The translations under genes were made by a program, and so were the position numbers. Positions 33,437-41,266 of a stretch of 43,618 nt of DNA are shown one piece after another. Location of the stretch: contig CALEWY010000096.1 of assembly GCA_937925335.1 (NCBI GenBank), positions 1-43,618 of the forward strand, written 5' to 3'. How positions within the stretch are numbered: position 1 is the stretch's first letter; each line of letters opens with the position of its first letter. This DNA comes from an uncultured Acidimicrobiales bacterium. GTDB taxonomy: Bacteria > Actinomycetota > Acidimicrobiia > Acidimicrobiales > SZUA-35. Under the pieces are notes generated by a model. The model was given only the letters and a program-made list of their open reading frames with translations. It ran no database searches and was not told the origin of the DNA.

Positions 33437-34963
33437 ATGGATTCCATCGGCCGCTACGACATTCAATCCGTCATGGGATCAGGCTCGTTCGCCACTGTTT
33501 ATAAGGCGCTCGACCCGCGTTTGGAGTCCGTCGTTGCCGTGAAGGTGCTGGCCGAGAACTGGTCGCACCAACCCGACGTGCGGGCTCGTTTTCGCCAAGA
33601 AGCGGTGTTGTTGCGGCGCTGCCAAACCGCGGCACCCGGATCGAACCTCGTCGAGGTCTTTGACATCGACGAGACCGATGACGGCCGACCTTTTTTCGTG
33701 ATGCCGATCGCCTCGGGAGGCTCGCTCGAGACCCGAACCCAGGGCGGAGCGCCGATCCCTCCGAAGTTCGTGCTTCCCGTGATCAACATGCTCGAACGAT
33801 CGCTTGCGACGTTGCATCGCTCCGGGATCATTCATCGTGATGTGAAGCCGTCCAACCTGCTGATCATGTCGAGCGATCGAGCCACGGAGCCCCGGATGCC
33901 GGGAGCGCTTGTTGGGCCGGGGGAGCGGCTTGTTCTCGGCGATCTTGGTCTTGCCAAGGAGATGCTCGACGACGGTTCGGCCCTCACCATCGCCGGTGGC
34001 ACGCCGAAGTTCATGGCGCCCGAACAGCGTGATCCCGCCGCGAAGCTCGACGCCCGAGCCGATCTCTTTGGTGCAACGGCTGTGATCGCCGAACTCCTCA
34101 CCGGCTCCCCGGACTATCCCGGTGACGACATCGTGGGCCCAGCGGTCGGCGCACAACTCCGAAAGGGCCTCTCGCAGAACGCAGAGGAGCGCCATATCAG
34201 TGCCGCCGACTGGGGAGCCGCGCTCCGCAGTGCAATCGGCCCCGACCCGGCCACCCGCTCCACGTCCTTGCCGGCTCCAGGGCCGGCTCCCGGGCCGGCT
34301 CCCGGGCCGGTTCATACGCCACCGCCAGCGCCGTCGAGCGCGGTTCCGTCCCAGCCCACGGCGCCGGTGCAATCAGTCCAATCGCAACCCGCAGCCCAGT
34401 CCCAGCCAGCCCAGTCCCAGCCAGCCCAGTCTCAGTCAGCAGGCCCCGCTTCTTCCGGCCCGACCCAGCCAGCCTCTTCACAACCAGCCCAGTCTCAACC
34501 AGCCCAGTCGCAACCGGCCCACGCACACCACGCGGGCACACCAGCAGGTGGAGAGGTAGTTGGTTATCAGTCGGGTGGTGTTCCCAGTGGTGCCGGCGAT
34601 GCGGCTCCGGGTGGCGTCCCGCCGATTCAGCCCACATCACGCCCGAATCGTTCGGTGATGGGCGCCGTGGCGCTCGGTGTCCTTCTCCTTCTTGGGGCGC
34701 TCGGGTTTGGCATCACCCAGCTCACGGGTGGTGGATCGGTGAGTGTCGACGGGCCGACGTCGGTGTTGGTTGGCGAGCCGATCACCTTGCGAGCGAACGT
34801 TCCCGAGGGCGCGACCTACGAGTGGACCGTCGGTGACCAGATGTTCCGGAACCAAGATGTGCAGCTCACGCCGCGCAGTGTTGGAGTGGTCACCGTTGAA
34901 CTCACGGCCACCACGGCCGATGGAGTCGAGACGACCACCCACCGCGTGACCGTCACTGAGTGA
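33437..34963 (+). CDS. Transmembrane Ser/Thr protein kinase with PKD-like ectodomain
   Basis: Start ATG 33437 (MDSIGRYDIQSVMGSGSFATVYKA in short: MDSIGRYDIQ, GSGSFATVYKA); upstream codons belong to the divergent promoter. There is no SD, but TAATCT 4 nt before the ATG could be a -10 for a leaderless transcript. 508 residues. Lys36 (VAVKVL), HRDVKPSN with Asp135, DLG at 169-171 (DFG variant, Asp kept) and GTPKFMAPE at 188-196 make it an active-looking Hanks-type kinase. Residues about 275-400 are Pro/Gln/Ser/Ala-rich with GPAP and QSQPA repeats. A helix at about 407-428 precedes an 80-residue PKD/Ig-like exterior domain (YEWTVGD, VTVELTATTADGVETTTHRV). The ECF sigma factor starts 45 bp downstream. 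Confidence 0.9.
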   Translation: MDSIGRYDIQSVMGSGSFATVYKALDPRLESVVAVKVLAENWSHQPDVRARFRQEAVLLRRCQTAAPGSNLVEVFDIDETDDGRPFFVMPIASGGSLETRTQGGAPIPPKFVLPVINMLERSLATLHRSGIIHRDVKPSNLLIMSSDRATEPRMPGALVGPGERLVLGDLGLAKEMLDDGSALTIAGGTPKFMAPEQRDPAAKLDARADLFGATAVIAELLTGSPDYPGDDIVGPAVGAQLRKGLSQNAEERHISAADWGAALRSAIGPDPATRSTSLPAPGPAPGPAPGPVHTPPPAPSSAVPSQPTAPVQSVQSQPAAQSQPAQSQPAQSQSAGPASSGPTQPASSQPAQSQPAQSQPAHAHHAGTPAGGEVVGYQSGGVPSGAGDAAPGGVPPIQPTSRPNRSVMGAVALGVLLLLGALGFGITQLTGGGSVSVDGPTSVLVGEPITLRANVPEGATYEWTVGDQMFRNQDVQLTPRSVGVVTVELTATTADGVETTTHRVTVTE

Positions 34964-35008
34964 TCCTCATGCAGTTGATCGGGAAGAGAATGGGAAACGA
35001 GTGAATCG

Positions 35009-35641
35009 ATGAGCGCACAGGCTGCCGTTGCCGCCGTCGCCGCGGGCGAGCGGGGGTCCTCCCTGGCTCTCACGCGTGCGTTTGACGACGATCGGCCGGC
35101 GACGTTGCAGGCGCTGACCGTTGCCGCTGCCACGAATGCGGCGTGTCTCAACACGCTGCTCGCGCTCGTCCGGGATCACAAGATCGTGATCCCGCCAATC
35201 CGTCGTTACCTCATCGCCGAGGATGACGTCGACGCCGCCGAACAGCAGACCCTTGTCTCGATCGCCAATGGTTGTGGCTCCTACAGCGGGACCGGATCGG
35301 CCGAGTCGTGGATGAAGCAGATCGCCGCCAACGAAGCCAAGATGCTGATCCGTTCCCGGGCACGCCATTCCGATCGTGCCGCTGGTTCGGTCGACGACCA
35401 CGCCGGTGAGTTCGTGCAGCGCCTATCGACCATGGTTGCTGACGCCGAGACCATCCGAGCGATGCTCGACTCGATGCGCCCCGACTGGCGTCGAGCCCTC
35501 GAACTTCGAGAGCAAGGGCTTTCCTATGACGAGCTGGCGACCACGCTCGACGTTCCGCTTGGCACCGCCAAGACGTGGGTGAGCCGAGCCCGCCGAGAAC
35601 TTGCCGACCTCGTTATCGCTCGGGGCGTTGAGCTGCGGTGA
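35009..35641 (+). CDS. ECF-type RNA polymerase sigma factor
   Basis: ATG start, 45 bp after the kinase; 210 residues. The sigma-2 region reads IRRYLIAEDDVDAAEQQTLV followed by SAESWMKQIAANEAKMLIRS. Sigma-4 is clear near 155-205: WRRALELREQGLSYDELATT and LGTAKTWVSRARREL (helix-turn-helix). The first ~60 residues are an Ala-rich extension. No anti-sigma factor gene is adjacent, and the neighbour is a kinase. Several known ECF groups are controlled by a neighbouring Ser/Thr kinase through phosphorylation, so that mode is a good hypothesis. The 3' end overlaps the convergent marR-type gene by 29 bp. Confidence 0.82.
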   Translation: MSAQAAVAAVAAGERGSSLALTRAFDDDRPATLQALTVAAATNAACLNTLLALVRDHKIVIPPIRRYLIAEDDVDAAEQQTLVSIANGCGSYSGTGSAESWMKQIAANEAKMLIRSRARHSDRAAGSVDDHAGEFVQRLSTMVADAETIRAMLDSMRPDWRRALELREQGLSYDELATTLDVPLGTAKTWVSRARRELADLVIARGVELR

Positions 35642-36137
35642 CTCGCCGCATCAGCTGAGTCAGGGTCGACAACTCGTCCCGGCTCAGTCCTGCAAACACC
35701 TCTTGTTCTCGACTGTTCTGCGCAGCGTATGCCTCTTGGAGGAGGCGTTCGCCGCCCTCGGTCAGGCGAACGGTGACGAGGCGCTTGTCCGCCTGCTCCC
35801 GTGTCTTTTCGACCAGCCCGTCGCGCTCCAGGGTGTTCACAACACCGGAAACCGCCGCCCGGGTCACACCCGAGAGCCGTGCGATGTCGCGCGGTTCCAT
35901 CTCGTCGAAGACCCAGACGGTGAACAACACGCGAAAGCCGGCGATCGACAGCCCAAGTGGACGATGCACCATCGTCTCGAAGTCGTTGATCACTCTCGTC
36001 GACAGACGAAACAGCTCGAACGCTGCAGCGAACGTGCCGAGATCGAGGTCGTCGGCGAGTTCTGGAACTCGTTCCCTCGCCCGGTCGCCGAATGGATCGA
36101 CCGGCGAAACGGCAGGCTTGTCACCAGCGGAATCCAT
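35613..36137 (-). CDS. MarR family transcriptional regulator
   Basis: 174 residues from ATG 36137 (MDSAGDKPAV); there is no good SD, and a GTG five codons upstream is an alternative. The winged helix is clear: GLSIAGFRVLFTVWVF, MEPRDIARLSGVTRAAVSGV, TLERDGLVEKTREQADKRLV, VRLTEGGERLL. The R/E-Q-A-D-K-R wing is standard for MarR proteins that bind phenolic or acyl-CoA ligands. It follows the PaaI-type thioesterase by 64 bp on the same strand. It might control that gene, or the paa operon 4 kb away; neither is shown. Confidence 0.88.
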   Translation of the reverse strand: MDSAGDKPAVSPVDPFGDRARERVPELADDLDLGTFAAAFELFRLSTRVINDFETMVHRPLGLSIAGFRVLFTVWVFDEMEPRDIARLSGVTRAAVSGVVNTLERDGLVEKTREQADKRLVTVRLTEGGERLLQEAYAAQNSREQEVFAGLSRDELSTLTQLMRRVTAAQRPER

Positions 36138-36201
36138 GGGGGAGGAGCTCACGACTTTGCTGGGTCGTGATCGGTGGTGTCGGCGATCGTTGGAAGAGAG
36201 C

Positions 36202-36600
36202 TCACGAACTCGTGACGCCGGTGCTCGTTGTGATCGTGCGGCCCCGGAAGACAGCGATCGTCGTGCCATCTTCGGCGTCGATCACGACGTTATGTACGGT
36301 CAGCTTGGCTCGCGTCGTCTCGACCCTGGATGCTGCGGTCAGCACGGTGCCGAGTGGTGCCGGATTGACGAAATCGATATCAGCATGGGAGGCGAATGCC
36401 GTCGGATTCGTCTCGCCATCACCCGTATTGCTCGCAAACGCCATCGCCGTGTCGGCCAGTGTGAACAAGAACCCCCCGTGGCAAACGTCGAGTCCGTTCA
36501 CCATGTCTGGCCGAACCGTCATCGTCGCAACCGCTCGGCCAGCTTCGACCGCAACCAGTTCGATCCCAAGCAGTTGACTCGCCTGATCGTTGACATACAT
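36202..36600 (-). CDS. paaI: PaaI-type hotdog acyl-CoA thioesterase
   Basis: ATG 36600 gives 132 residues (MYVNDQASQLLGIEL), the normal length for PaaI; an ATG seven codons earlier (36621) is possible. The hotdog core shows NGLDVCHGGFLFTLADTAMA, with the conserved HGG and the catalytic Asp of LAD, then ASNTGDG and DIDFVNPAPLG. PaaI hydrolyses hydroxyphenylacetyl-CoA-type thioesters and protects the CoA pool when the phenylacetate pathway stalls. It is separate from the paa operon but only 4.2 kb away and next to a MarR gene. It is divergent from sodN. Confidence 0.88.
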   Translation of the reverse strand: MYVNDQASQLLGIELVAVEAGRAVATMTVRPDMVNGLDVCHGGFLFTLADTAMAFASNTGDGETNPTAFASHADIDFVNPAPLGTVLTAASRVETTRAKLTVHNVVIDAEDGTTIAVFRGRTITTSTGVTSS

Positions 36601-36733
36601 CGGGTGGCTCTTCGCTTGCATGTGGGCCGACCCTACTTCGAGAGCTACGATCCGCCCAGCGATCCGTTCGATGCGTAACGCTGACAGCGGGGTCGAGTAC
36701 CCCACCCCGATACATCAATACCGAGGAGCTTCT

Positions 36734-37192
36734 ATGTCCCTGACCCACCGTCTGCTCTCCGCCTTCGATCGTGTGGTGGCGGCACCTGTTGCCGACGCCC
36801 ACTGCGACGGTCCCTGCGGCGTCTACGACCCATCCAGCGCCCGCATTGCTGCTGAAGCCGTGCTGTCGATGACCAAGAAGATCGAAGCGATCGACATGAG
36901 CGCCCCTGGTGCTCACAACACCTACATCCGCTTCGTGGCCATCAAAGAGGAGCAGGCCGAGATCACCAAGCGTGAGCTCAACATCCTCTGGCACGACTAC
37001 TTCAAGCCGAACCACCTCGAGGCCTACCCCGACCTCCACACCACGTTCTGGAACGCTGCCAAGCAGGCATCGGCATGCAAGACCGCCGTCGACGTTGCTG
37101 CATGTGAAGAGCTCATGAGCCAGATCGAGGCCATTCACAACATGTTCTGGGAGTCAAAGGGCCGCGAGGTTCCTTGGTACACGGCATCGTGA
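36734..37192 (+). CDS. sodN: Nickel superoxide dismutase
   Basis: ATG 36734 with GAGGAG 5 nt upstream; 152 residues. A 22-residue propeptide precedes His23-Cys24-Asp-Gly-Pro-Cys28-Gly-Val-Tyr31, the complete nickel hook (HCxxPCxxY). His23 becomes the N-terminus after cleavage and is a nickel ligand. The helical bundle includes NTYIRFVAIKEEQAEITKRE and ILWHDYFKPNHLEAYPDLH. It dismutates superoxide in the cytoplasm as a hexamer. The propeptide requires the protease encoded next, sodX. Confidence 0.97.
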   Translation: MSLTHRLLSAFDRVVAAPVADAHCDGPCGVYDPSSARIAAEAVLSMTKKIEAIDMSAPGAHNTYIRFVAIKEEQAEITKRELNILWHDYFKPNHLEAYPDLHTTFWNAAKQASACKTAVDVAACEELMSQIEAIHNMFWESKGREVPWYTAS

Positions 37193-37206
37193 CTTCGTCA
37201 CGATGC
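37184..37206 (+). terminator. Hairpin over the sodN stop codon
   Basis: GCATCGTGAC (37184-37193), TTC loop, GTCACGATGC (37197-37206): a perfect 10-bp stem that includes the sodN TGA. It is followed by TTCGAGTTTCTTCG. It may attenuate transcription so that sodN is made in excess of sodX, or stabilise the sodN mRNA. Confidence 0.6.
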
Positions 37207-37311
37207 TTCGAGTTTCTTCGCTGGTGCTCAGAAACTCCCGTTTGGGGTGACCCTCGGGTTTGAGCGTGGCGGGGTTGCTGGGGCTTTGGCCCGGCATCGT
37301 GATCGATTGAT

Positions 37312-37647
37312 GTGAAACACAGAACCGCCGTTGTTGAGATTGGGGCTTGGGCCCTCGGTCGACGACGGCGGTTCCGCGTCTCGGGTCGGAGCATGGTTCC
37401 CACGCTCCGACCCGATGCGTTTGTGCTGGTTGACCCTCGGCGCCAGATCGCCGTCGACGATCTCGTCGTTGCCACTCACCCCGAGAAGGGGATCGAGATC
37501 GCCAAACGAGTCGAGGCCATCACCGACGACGGGGTTGTCCTCTCAAGCGACAATCCCGCCGAGGGAAGTGATAGCCGCCACTTCGGCCCGGTCGCCCCCG
37601 GTGCGATCGCCGGAGTGATCACACACATCGTGAGCCAGCGAACCTGA
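37312..37647 (+). CDS. sodX: Nickel-SOD maturation protease (S26 signal-peptidase-like)
   Basis: GTG start at 37312; 111 residues, typical of the small SodX family. Ser27 in VSGRSMVPTLRP and Lys65 in IEIAKRVEAI form the S26 Ser/Lys dyad. The C-terminal LSSDNPAEGSDSRHFGPV is the conserved SodX/LexA-like tail. There is no membrane helix, consistent with cytoplasmic cleavage of the SodN propeptide. It lies 119 bp after sodN, and the gap holds the stop-codon hairpin. The SD is weak. An ATG two bases upstream is out of frame. Confidence 0.93.
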   Translation: MKHRTAVVEIGAWALGRRRRFRVSGRSMVPTLRPDAFVLVDPRRQIAVDDLVVATHPEKGIEIAKRVEAITDDGVVLSSDNPAEGSDSRHFGPVAPGAIAGVITHIVSQRT

Positions 37648-37685
37648 GCGACACGAGCGCAGTTGCGAAGCAGCACCTGGCCGAA

Positions 37686-38996
37686 TTAGCACTCGTCGTA
37701 CACGTAGGAGTTCGAACCCGGAGCGGTCACGTTCACATCGCGTCGTACGACCGACGATGAGGCACCGATCGACGCACATGCTCGGCTGAACCCGGCGTCT
37801 GAGTATTCGATTGCCACGACGTTGGCGCCGAAGACGGCGGCGTATCCGTTGCACTCGTTCCATTGGCCGCATTCCTCGGCGATCGCGAAGTCGAACCCGA
37901 TGATCTCCAGGGACTGCTCGGCCGTCAGCTCAACCGTGTTCTTCTGTCCCACGGCCAGACCACGGCTATGGGCGTAATCGGTGATCAGCTCGGCGAAGGC
38001 AACGGCCTCGGCTTCACCAAACGGAAGCGTCGGCGCATTCGGCTCATCGCTGAATCGGCCCCACGAATCGAGGTTGTCGAACTCGACGGCATCGAAGCCC
38101 TTGTTGGCACACGTATCGATCATCTGCTCGATGTGTTGGGCCGCTCGAGTGCGCTTGTTGGCAGTGCTGAGATCGATGAGGTACTCGCCGCCCCAGTTCG
38201 GGTCGTCGCCGATATCGAGCAGCAACAGGTCCTGCGGCCACTGTGACTTCTCGTCTGGTCGTGACCCGTCACCATCCGGCTGGGTCTGGAACGCATTGAC
38301 GTAACAGATCGAGTAGCCGCCAGCGAGGGGTGCTGAGTCGAACCAGTCACGGGAGACGACGGAAACACCATTCGGCGGGGTGTAGGCCTGGCTGATTTGG
38401 TAGTCGAACTGAGCGTTCGTCGGCGGCAGTTCCCAGTCGCCGCTGGTCGGAGGGCCGACCGGGGTGCTCGTGCTCGACATCGTGACGGCGAAGTGGTCGA
38501 GTTGACCGGGTTCGAGGTCATTGTTTGAGACCCAGACGAAAACCATGCGGTCGTTCGGATTGAGGTAGTCGGCTGGATTGTCGAGAGTGACCGAACGTGG
38601 CGTCCACGTCCACTCGTCGATGTCGTCATTGATGAAGACGTTCTCCCACGACGTGTCGGCGTAGTTCCGAACTCGGAGCAACCAGCGGGTCTCGCTCGAC
38701 TCCGGCCCCCGGAAGTTGAGGTCGATCGTTGCCGAATCACCGATCTCGTCGAAGGACTGCACGAACACACTCACATGGCGGCCGTTCTCCGCCGGGGCGA
38801 ACTCGACGTAGTTGTTCCAGGTGTCCTGAGTGCCCGACTGGTCTCGGACATCGAGCGCGTCGGCCGATTGGCCCCACCCGATCGAGCCCTCTCTCACCCG
38901 ATGGCTTGGGGTTGTGGCCCCTGCTGCGGGCATGAAGGCGCTGAACGATGCGGTGATGCCGAGCAGGGCTGCGGACAGGACATGACGTGGTCTCAT
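37686..38996 (-). CDS. Secreted GH114 endo-alpha-1,4-polygalactosaminidase-like protein
   Basis: ATG 38996 (MRPRHVLSAALLG) starts a signal peptide with cleavage near AAGATT; 436 residues. There is no SD, but TACGTT ends 7 nt before the ATG, so a leaderless message is plausible. Residues about 30-165 are a beta-rich N-terminal domain (HVSVFVQSFDEIGDSATIDL). From about 175 the TIM-barrel of the GH114/TM1410 superfamily follows: ICYVNAFQ, DLLLLDIGDDPNWGGEYLID, FDAVEFDNLDSW, LAVGQKNT, FDFAIAEECGQW. Acidic residues in DAVEFDN and AEEC are likely catalytic. It should act on galactosamine-containing exopolysaccharide outside the cell; self or foreign matrix cannot be told. Confidence 0.88.
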   Translation of the reverse strand: MRPRHVLSAALLGITASFSAFMPAAGATTPSHRVREGSIGWGQSADALDVRDQSGTQDTWNNYVEFAPAENGRHVSVFVQSFDEIGDSATIDLNFRGPESSETRWLLRVRNYADTSWENVFINDDIDEWTWTPRSVTLDNPADYLNPNDRMVFVWVSNNDLEPGQLDHFAVTMSSTSTPVGPPTSGDWELPPTNAQFDYQISQAYTPPNGVSVVSRDWFDSAPLAGGYSICYVNAFQTQPDGDGSRPDEKSQWPQDLLLLDIGDDPNWGGEYLIDLSTANKRTRAAQHIEQMIDTCANKGFDAVEFDNLDSWGRFSDEPNAPTLPFGEAEAVAFAELITDYAHSRGLAVGQKNTVELTAEQSLEIIGFDFAIAEECGQWNECNGYAAVFGANVVAIEYSDAGFSRACASIGASSSVVRRDVNVTAPGSNSYVYDEC

Positions 38997-39003
38997 GAGC
39001 GGC

Positions 39004-39009
39004 AACGTA
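39004..39009 (-). promoter_or_regulatory. -10 element candidate for a leaderless GH114 gene
   Basis: TACGTT (TANNNT pattern) with 7 nt to ATG 38996. No -35 is convincing. This is the spacing expected for transcription starting at or next to the start codon. Confidence 0.35.
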
Positions 39010-39043
39010 AAACTCCGAACATGAAATCGACCTGAAGTGCCGA

Positions 39044-39074
39044 GCAAGCGAGACCTCAGCCCGGTCTCTCTTGC
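39044..39074 (-). terminator. Hairpin after the two-component operon
   Basis: GCAAGCGAGACC / GGTCTCTCTTGC with a 7-nt loop, 11 of 12 pairs, between the histidine kinase stop (39119) and the GH114 gene. There is no U-tract on the minus strand, so it is a factor-dependent or processing hairpin candidate. Confidence 0.45.
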
Positions 39075-39118
39075 AGCTGTTCTTGGCTTCGTTGGTCCCG
39101 AAGCTCCCGAGGCGTGCG

Positions 39119-40342
39119 CTACTGCGTGAACTCGAGCGTGATCTCTGCGCCACCATCGGGATGGTTACGAGCGGACACCGAGCCGCCGTGGACTCGCATC
39201 ACCGAGACGACGAGGGCGAGCCCAAGCCCAGAGCCGGTGCTCGCTGGGTCTGATCGGAACCGTTCGAACGCCGAATCGATGTCATCCGGCACGAAGCCAT
39301 CGCCGGTGTCTTGAACCACGATCGTGCCCGGAGCAGCGACCGAGATCGACATCGGCGATCGCCCGTGCTCACGTCCGTTGGCGATCAAGTTCTTCACTGC
39401 CTGTTCGATCAACGTGGCGTCGCCAACGACCACGACCTCTTGTGCGATCACCGTGATGTCGGGTTGATCGGCCAGAGTCTCGACGACGATCGTCTCGACA
39501 AGTTGGTCGAGACGAAGCCGCTTTCCGTCGATCAACCCGCCGGTTGCATCGAGGCGAGCCAGCGTGAGCAGCGTGTCGACCATCGATGACGCGCCATCCA
39601 CGATCTCCACACTTCGATCGAGGGCCCCCGCCATATCGCCCGAGGCAACGCCGCGCTCCGCTGTGACCCGTAGGGCAGTCAGTGGACGTCGCAACTCATG
39701 GGCGGCATCAGCGACGAACCGTTCCTGACGGATCAGCGCGTCCTCTGCTGGCGCAAGACTTCGTCGAATCAGAAGCCAACCGCCGAGGCTCAATGCTGCG
39801 ATGAGGGCTGCCGCGCCGCCGATCACCGAGCGCATGAATCGATCGAACGATTCCTGTTCGAACGTTGAATCACCCGTGACGACCGCAGCTCCTGCAACCT
39901 CGTCGGTGGCGTCGTTGTAGAACGGCTCGGCGACGACCCGGGCTTCGACCCCATTTGCATCGAGGAGGGTGAGGGCCAGTCCGACGTCTTCCCTCATCGC
40001 CGGTCTGGCGATCTGGATCAGGTCGACCTCAACATCTCTCGGCTGGCGGCCGAACACGATTTGTTCGTCCAGTGTCACAACAAACACCTGCGGTGACCCG
40101 TTGATCGCCTCGTCATCGAGCAGTCCGTCGAGCCGAAGGTTTCCCTCTTCGTCGTAGTAGATGAGCGAACGGGCCGCGGTCGCCCGTCGATTGAGTTCGG
40201 CGTCGAGGCGATCGTCTCGGGCCTGGCCCTCCAGTCGTGCGATCAACAGCACGAGCGCCACGATGCCGACTGTCGTGACCGCGATCGCCGAGGTCAGCAG
40301 CCTTCGCTTCAAGGCCTGCAGATCCTGTGAGAGGCCAGCCAC
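39119..40342 (-). CDS. Sensor histidine kinase
   Basis: GTG start overlapping the response-regulator stop by one base (TAGTG); 407 residues. Helices at about 19-36 and 172-192 flank a ~130-residue extracytoplasmic sensor. His215 in FVADAAHELRRPLTALR is the phosphorylation site. The ATPase part has NLIANGREHG (N-box), VVQDTGDGFVPDD (G1) and GSGLGLALV (G2). HAMP is not obvious. It is coupled to the upstream OmpR-type regulator. The signal is unknown; the GH114 gene downstream could be a target but has its own start elements. Confidence 0.93.
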   Translation of the reverse strand: MAGLSQDLQALKRRLLTSAIAVTTVGIVALVLLIARLEGQARDDRLDAELNRRATAARSLIYYDEEGNLRLDGLLDDEAINGSPQVFVVTLDEQIVFGRQPRDVEVDLIQIARPAMREDVGLALTLLDANGVEARVVAEPFYNDATDEVAGAAVVTGDSTFEQESFDRFMRSVIGGAAALIAALSLGGWLLIRRSLAPAEDALIRQERFVADAAHELRRPLTALRVTAERGVASGDMAGALDRSVEIVDGASSMVDTLLTLARLDATGGLIDGKRLRLDQLVETIVVETLADQPDITVIAQEVVVVGDATLIEQAVKNLIANGREHGRSPMSISVAAPGTIVVQDTGDGFVPDDIDSAFERFRSDPASTGSGLGLALVVSVMRVHGGSVSARNHPDGGAEITLEFTQ

Positions 40343-41004
40343 TACTCCTCGCCTGCTCGGTAGCCCGAACCGCGAACCGTGTGAATGAGCGGAGGCTGAC
40401 CGAGCTTGCGCCTCAGGCTGGCGATATGCACTTCAACGGTGTTCGAACGAGGGTCGGTGCGCTCGTCCCAGCAGTGCTCCATCAGTTCTTCCTTGGTGAC
40501 GACCGCATCCACGTTGGCCAGCATCCGCTCGAGAACGGCGAACTCCTTCGCCGTGAGGCTGAGTGAGATGCCGCCCCGCTCGACCTCACGTTTCGCTGTG
40601 TTGACCTGCAGATCGCCGAGCATCAGCACGACCGCTGTTGGCACCACCTGTTGGCGGCACAGTCGGCGGACCCGGGCAACCAGTTCCACGATCGCGAACG
40701 GTTTCACCAGGTAGTCGTCGCCACCTACCTCGAAACCAGCGACACGATCGGCGACGTCGTCGAGAGCGGTGAGGAACAGTGCAGGGGTGACCACCCCATC
40801 CGCACGCCACTCTCGCAACGTGTTGAGCGAGTCGCCACCTGGCACCGTTCGATCGAGGACAAAGCAGTCGTAAGCGTTCGCAACCACCAGTAATTCAGCC
40901 TCGACGATCGTTCCGGCCCGGTCGACGGCAAAACCTGCGTCGATGAGGCTGTCGCCTACGGCGTCACGAACGACCGCATCGTCTTCAAGAAGCATCACCC
41001 GCAC
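40342..41004 (-). CDS. OmpR-family response regulator
   Basis: GTG start (VRVMLLEDDAVVRDAV); AGAGG lies 9 nt upstream; 220 residues. Receiver: acidic pair EDD at 7-9, phospho-acceptor Asp51 (CFVLDRTVPGGD), and Lys in YLVKPFAI. The C-terminal winged helix ends with VDAVVTKEELMEHCW, SNTVEVHIASLRRKLGQ and IHTVRGSGYRAG, standard for OmpR/PhoB. It is the first gene of a two-gene operon with the histidine kinase. Confidence 0.95.
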   Translation of the reverse strand: MRVMLLEDDAVVRDAVGDSLIDAGFAVDRAGTIVEAELLVVANAYDCFVLDRTVPGGDSLNTLREWRADGVVTPALFLTALDDVADRVAGFEVGGDDYLVKPFAIVELVARVRRLCRQQVVPTAVVLMLGDLQVNTAKREVERGGISLSLTAKEFAVLERMLANVDAVVTKEELMEHCWDERTDPRSNTVEVHIASLRRKLGQPPLIHTVRGSGYRAGEE

Positions 41005-41075
41005 GAGCGCAACCTCTGGTCGCTGAACACAACTCTCAAGATCGCCCGTCGTGCACGCATGAACGCAACAGTAGT

Positions 41076-41091
41076 GATGAGACCGCTCATC
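41076..41091. promoter_or_regulatory. Dyad in the response-regulator / ABC-F intergenic region
   Basis: GATGAG ACCG CTCATC, a perfect 6-bp inverted repeat 72 bp upstream of the response-regulator start. A minus-strand TACTGT -10-like hexamer overlaps its edge, so it could be an autoregulatory site. Confidence 0.3.
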
Positions 41092-41098
41092 CGTAGTG

Positions 41099-41133
41099 GC
41101 GGTCTTGTGGCGGTCTTGCGGGCGGTCTTGTGG
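41099..41133 (+). repeat. Three tandem GCGGTCTTG repeats
   Basis: GCGGTCTTGTG (41099), GCGGTCTTGCGG (41110) and GCGGTCTTGTGG (41122) are 11-12-bp near-direct repeats in the 262-bp gap between the response regulator and the ABC-F gene. Regularly spaced direct repeats are the usual form of OmpR-family binding sites, so this is a candidate operator. Confidence 0.7.
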
Positions 41134-41254
41134 CGCTGCAGGTGAGGGCGTTGTGGGGCAACGGATTCAGCGCAAGCGCCGCGTGACGACAGCAGCGATC
41201 CGGGAGGCAGTTGTGGAATCGGGCTCGTTGGCGATCTTGGGCCCGATGTGTAAC

Positions 41255-41260
41255 TAGCCT
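41255..41260 (+). promoter_or_regulatory. -10 element candidate for a leaderless ABC-F gene
   Basis: TAGCCT (TANNNT) is exactly 6 nt before GTG 41267, which has no SD. Transcription would begin on the start codon. The same hexamer occurs upstream of cbs (12529-12534). Confidence 0.4.
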
Positions 41261-41266
41261 GCACCG

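Noticed and set aside
35009..35641. Sigma factor as a simple LuxR-type regulator
   Set aside because: The helix-turn-helix alone would fit, but the IAEDDVDAAEQQ segment and SAESWMKQIAANEAK match sigma region 2.
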